Assembly: GCA_023391955.1 (NCBI GenBank)
Contig: JAEWAA010000256.1
Coordinates: forward strand, 1 to 16,584
From: Bacillota bacterium
Lineage (GTDB): Bacteria > Bacillota > Bacilli > Paenibacillales > NBRC-103111
Length of the DNA stretch: 16,584 nt
Direction of reading: 5' to 3'
The notes under the pieces were generated by a model. It was not told the DNA's origin, did no database searches, and saw nothing but the letters and a program-made list of their open reading frames with translations. The translations under genes and the position numbers were made by a program. Below are positions 14,030 to 16,584 of the stretch, piece by piece; position 1 is the stretch's first letter; every line of letters begins with the position of its first letter.

Positions 14030-15516
14030 TGCTTCCGACTCCTTAGCGCGGCCCTTGCTTCTTCCCTGTCATCGAAATGATGGGTGGCGCCATTAATGAT
14101 TTGATAGGTTTCATGACCTTTTCCCGCAATTAATACTACATCCTTGGGGCTTGCCATTTCAATAGCCAATTGGATGGCTTCCCGCCGGTCCGCAACCAGC
14201 CTGTAGCTCTCCGGGGTAAAGCCCCCCTCCAGCACCCCCGGCTCGATATCCCGCAGGATCGCCTCCGGGTCCTCCGAACGGGGATTATCCGAGGTGACGA
14301 ACACATAATCGCTGAACCGTGCGGCAATCCGCCCCATAATCGGGCGTTTGGTCCGGTCCCTGTCGCCGCCGCAGCCGAAGACAGTAATCACCTTGCCCTC
14401 CGCCACTTCCTTCACGGCAGCCAGAGCATTCTCCAACCCGTCCGGCGTATGGGCGTAATCCACCAGGATCTGAAAGTCCTGGTCTTCTCCCACCGCTTCC
14501 ATACGGCCTTCCACGGGGGGAATGGATTCCAGACTCTTCACGGCATGCTCTAAGGATACACCTTCCAAAAGGCATACCGCAACCGCTCCAAGGGCATTGT
14601 AGACATTAAATTTGCCCACTAGCCGGAGATTCACATCCACTTCCCCCAGCCAGGTGCACAGCCGGAAGAAGGTCCCTTGGCTGGTGATCCGGATCTCCCG
14701 TGCGCTTACATCCGCAGCCTGCTCCACACCATATGTGACAACCTCCGCTGCGGTTTGGGCAGCAAAATAGGCGCTGGCCGCATCATCGGCATTGAGTACG
14801 GCATAGCTGCGGCCGTCCGGATCGGACACTCCGCCGTTGCCCAGCCGGGAGAACAGCAGCCCTTTGGCCTGGCGGTAATTGTCCATGGTTTTATGGTAAT
14901 CCAGGTGATCCTGGGTCAGATTGGTGAAAAGCGCGGTGCGGAACCGGGTTTCCTTCACCCGGCCCAAATCCAGGGCATGGCTGGAAGCCTCCATCAGGCA
15001 ATACTGCACGCCCGCATCCGCCATCCTCCGCAGGCTCTCCTGCAGCTCCAGAGGCTCGCGGGTGTTGGTGGAGCCTGTGGGATAGGAGGTGTTCCCGATT
15101 CTCATCTCGATATTGCCCATCAAACCGGTGATATAGCCACGGTCGGACAGAATCTTTTCCATTATATAGGTGGAGGTGGTTTTGCCGTTGGTCCCCGTCA
15201 CACCGATGACCTTCAGCCGGCTGCTGGGGTAGCCGTTAAAGCAGGCGGCAATCGCAGACAGAGCATGCCGGGCATCCTTCACCACTACCATAGGCACGGC
15301 AAGAGGCAGCGCCTCCTCCACAACCAGAGCGGCTGCACCGGCCTCCACGGCTGTGGCGGCATATTGGTGTCCGTCCGATACCAGCCCTCTCACGCATATG
15401 AACAAATCGCCGGGCTTCACTTTGCGGGAATCCGCTTGAATGCCCTGAATCTCTACATTTCCGTCGCCAATCAGCTTATGTACGGCGAATAGTCCCGCCA
15501 ACTCCTGCAGCTTCAT
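14026..15516 (-). CDS. murE: MurE, UDP-MurNAc-L-Ala-D-Glu:meso-diaminopimelate ligase
   Basis: Cytosolic ligase that adds the third amino acid of the stem peptide. It is 496 aa. The N-terminal UDP-binding domain has ADSRKVKPGDLF (28-39) and SDGHQYA (47-53). The P-loop is GVTGTNGKTT (105-114), TNTREP at 150-155 contacts UDP-MurNAc and Asp203-His204 lie in DHLDYH. The lysine expected to be carbamylated is Lys218 in QAKGLLF, and VEGRME is at 335-340. The specificity loop SDNPRSEDP (409-417) has the DNPR signature of meso-DAP-adding enzymes rather than L-Lys ones, so the wall should be meso-DAP type. The ATG at 15514-15516 has AGGAGG about 8 nt upstream. It lies 35 nt after spoVD and overlaps murF by 4 nt. 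Confidence 0.98.
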   Translation of the reverse strand: MKLQELAGLFAVHKLIGDGNVEIQGIQADSRKVKPGDLFICVRGLVSDGHQYAATAVEAGAAALVVEEALPLAVPMVVVKDARHALSAIAACFNGYPSSRLKVIGVTGTNGKTTSTYIMEKILSDRGYITGLMGNIEMRIGNTSYPTGSTNTREPLELQESLRRMADAGVQYCLMEASSHALDLGRVKETRFRTALFTNLTQDHLDYHKTMDNYRQAKGLLFSRLGNGGVSDPDGRSYAVLNADDAASAYFAAQTAAEVVTYGVEQAADVSAREIRITSQGTFFRLCTWLGEVDVNLRLVGKFNVYNALGAVAVCLLEGVSLEHAVKSLESIPPVEGRMEAVGEDQDFQILVDYAHTPDGLENALAAVKEVAEGKVITVFGCGGDRDRTKRPIMGRIAARFSDYVFVTSDNPRSEDPEAILRDIEPGVLEGGFTPESYRLVADRREAIQLAIEMASPKDVVLIAGKGHETYQIINGATHHFDDREEARAALRSRKH

Positions 15517-15540
15517 GATTATTGCCTCCTGTTATCAACA

Positions 15541-15558
15541 TATCAGTCCTATCAGTCC
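15541..15558 (-). repeat. 9-bp tandem duplication spanning the spoVD stop
   Basis: TATCAGTCC occurs twice in direct tandem (15541-15549, 15550-15558). On the coding strand this duplicates the last codon and the stop, so the gene ends GAC TGA TAG GAC TGA, with two adjacent in-frame stops. It is probably a slippage product. Confidence 0.8.
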
Positions 15559-16584
15559 GATAAATAAATCCGTACCGTGGAGCCTTGGGGAAGCCGTGTT
15601 CCGGCTGCCGGAAGCTGGCTCATTACCTTGGAGCCGGTGCCGGACTTGGCCAGGACCAGGTCGGAGCGGATGTCCTCGTATATATCCTGGATGGTCATAC
15701 CCACCATATTGGGCACCTCCACGTCGGGGATATCCGGGTATTTATATTCCTTTTGGATTTGATCCTTGCTGGGCTCCACCTTCATATAACGAAGGGAGTC
15801 GGCCATAATGTTGCGCACAATGGGTGCGGCGATGAGACCGCCGAACTGGATGCCCTTGGGATTGTCCACGGCAATGTAAACCACCAGCTTGGGATTGTCC
15901 GCAGGGGCGAAGCCCACAAAGGAAACGATGTGCTCGCTGGCAGAGTACCGGCCGTTGACCACCTTCTGGGCCGTGCCTGTTTTGCCCCCGACGCGGTAGC
16001 CGTCCACAAAGGCATTGCGGCCTGTGCCCAGGGCAACCACCTTCTCCAGGGACTCCCTGACCTTCTGGGAGGTTTCCGGACTGATGACCTCCCGGACCAG
16101 CTCCGGCTTCGCCGATTCCACCATCTCCCCCGTAACCGGGTGATACCAGCCTTTGGTGACGTGGGGCTTAAACAGCTTGCCTCCGTTCACCGCCGCAGAG
16201 ACGGCCGTAATCTGCTGGATCGGCGTGACGGACACACCTTGCCCGAAGGCGGTAGTGGCCAGCTCCACAGGGCCGACCCGGCTCGGCTTAAACATGATGC
16301 CGTTTTCCTCGCCCATCAGGTCAATGCCTGTTTTTTTGCCAAAGCCGAATTTGCCGATGTAATCAAACAAGGTTTCCTTCCCCAGATTCTGGCCCATAAC
16401 CACAAAGCCGGGGTTACAGGAGTTCTCCACCACCTGCTGGAAGGTTTCGCTGCCGTGGCCGCCCCGTTTCCAGCAGCGCAGCCGGGCGCCCCCTACCTCA
16501 ATATAGCCGGGATCATAGAAGGGATCGCTCAGATTCACCTTATTCTCCTGCAGCGCTGCCGCCAGGGTAATGATCTTGAAGGTG
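15552..16584 (-). CDS. spoVD: SpoVD-type class B penicillin-binding protein (partial, 5' end off right edge)
   Basis: Membrane-anchored DD-transpeptidase that crosslinks peptidoglycan with a SEDS partner. The last 343 codons are visible; the frame is open to the right edge. The first visible residues are TFK, which with a Ser just outside the window would make the SxxK active site STFK. NSCNPG gives the SxN motif at visible residues 55-57, and GGKTGTAQ the KTG motif at 201-203. One PASTA domain ends the protein (about 286-343, VPNMVGM...GSTVRIYLSD). A single PASTA domain and the place directly before murE fit SpoVD; the vegetative PBP2B has two. A GTG at 16536-16538 could look like a start but is internal to the transpeptidase domain. 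SpoVD makes spore cortex with SpoVE in B. subtilis. Confidence 0.92.
   Translation of the reverse strand, partial: TFKIITLAAALQENKVNLSDPFYDPGYIEVGGARLRCWKRGGHGSETFQQVVENSCNPGFVVMGQNLGKETLFDYIGKFGFGKKTGIDLMGEENGIMFKPSRVGPVELATTAFGQGVSVTPIQQITAVSAAVNGGKLFKPHVTKGWYHPVTGEMVESAKPELVREVISPETSQKVRESLEKVVALGTGRNAFVDGYRVGGKTGTAQKVVNGRYSASEHIVSFVGFAPADNPKLVVYIAVDNPKGIQFGGLIAAPIVRNIMADSLRYMKVEPSKDQIQKEYKYPDIPDVEVPNMVGMTIQDIYEDIRSDLVLAKSGTGSKVMSQLPAAGTRLPQGSTVRIYLSD

Noticed and set aside
16536..16538. GTG as start of a short penicillin-binding protein gene
   Set aside because: The frame continues to the edge with TFKIITLAAALQ, the sequence that follows the SxxK serine, so the gene is simply cut by the window.

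Overview
The window is most of a division and cell-wall (dcw) cluster from an endospore-forming Gram-positive bacterium. Every gene is on the minus strand, so transcription runs from high to low coordinates. In that order the genes are spoVD (5' end off the right edge), murE, murF, mraY, murD, spoVE, murG, murB, murA, divIB, ftsA, ftsZ and spoIIGA (3' end off the left edge). The sporulation genes spoVD, spoVE and spoIIGA, and a MurE with the meso-diaminopimelate motif DNPR, point to Bacillales. The murA between murB and divIB, the GC-rich coding style and the TAACGGAACT-type intergenic repeats suggest Paenibacillaceae (Paenibacillus or a relative). The family assignment is inference from memory of gene orders.

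Right half (about 16584 to 7998): spoVD-murE-murF-mraY-murD-spoVE-murG form a tight unit with gaps of 57 nt or less, a 4-nt murE/murF overlap and a murG ribosome-binding site that overlaps the spoVE stop. These genes build UDP-MurNAc-tripeptide (MurE) and pentapeptide (MurF), make lipid I (MraY) and lipid II (MurG), and polymerise and crosslink septal or spore peptidoglycan (SpoVE with SpoVD). MurD supplies the D-Glu step.

Middle (7997 to 4805): a 563-bp gap between murG and murB breaks the unit. It carries two pairs of 23-bp repeats, each pair spaced exactly 50 bp and facing the other. Then come murB and murA (the two steps from UDP-GlcNAc to UDP-MurNAc) and divIB, separated by 160-240 bp spacers that contain palindromes.

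Left part (4804 to 1): a 450-bp leader with a candidate sigma-H promoter and several small inverted repeats precedes ftsA-ftsZ. ftsZ is followed 20 nt later by a strong intrinsic terminator. A separate promoter with two Spo0A-box-like sites and a long spacer, as in the B. subtilis spoIIG promoter, then drives spoIIGA.

I see no unknown multi-gene system. The points most worth a second look are a MurF at the normal locus that has lost several catalytic signatures, including the lysine expected to be carbamylated; the phased repeat cassette; a MurG of the non-B. subtilis subtype; and the sporulation-type promoters, which can be read directly. Six of the twelve visible start codons are TTG or GTG.
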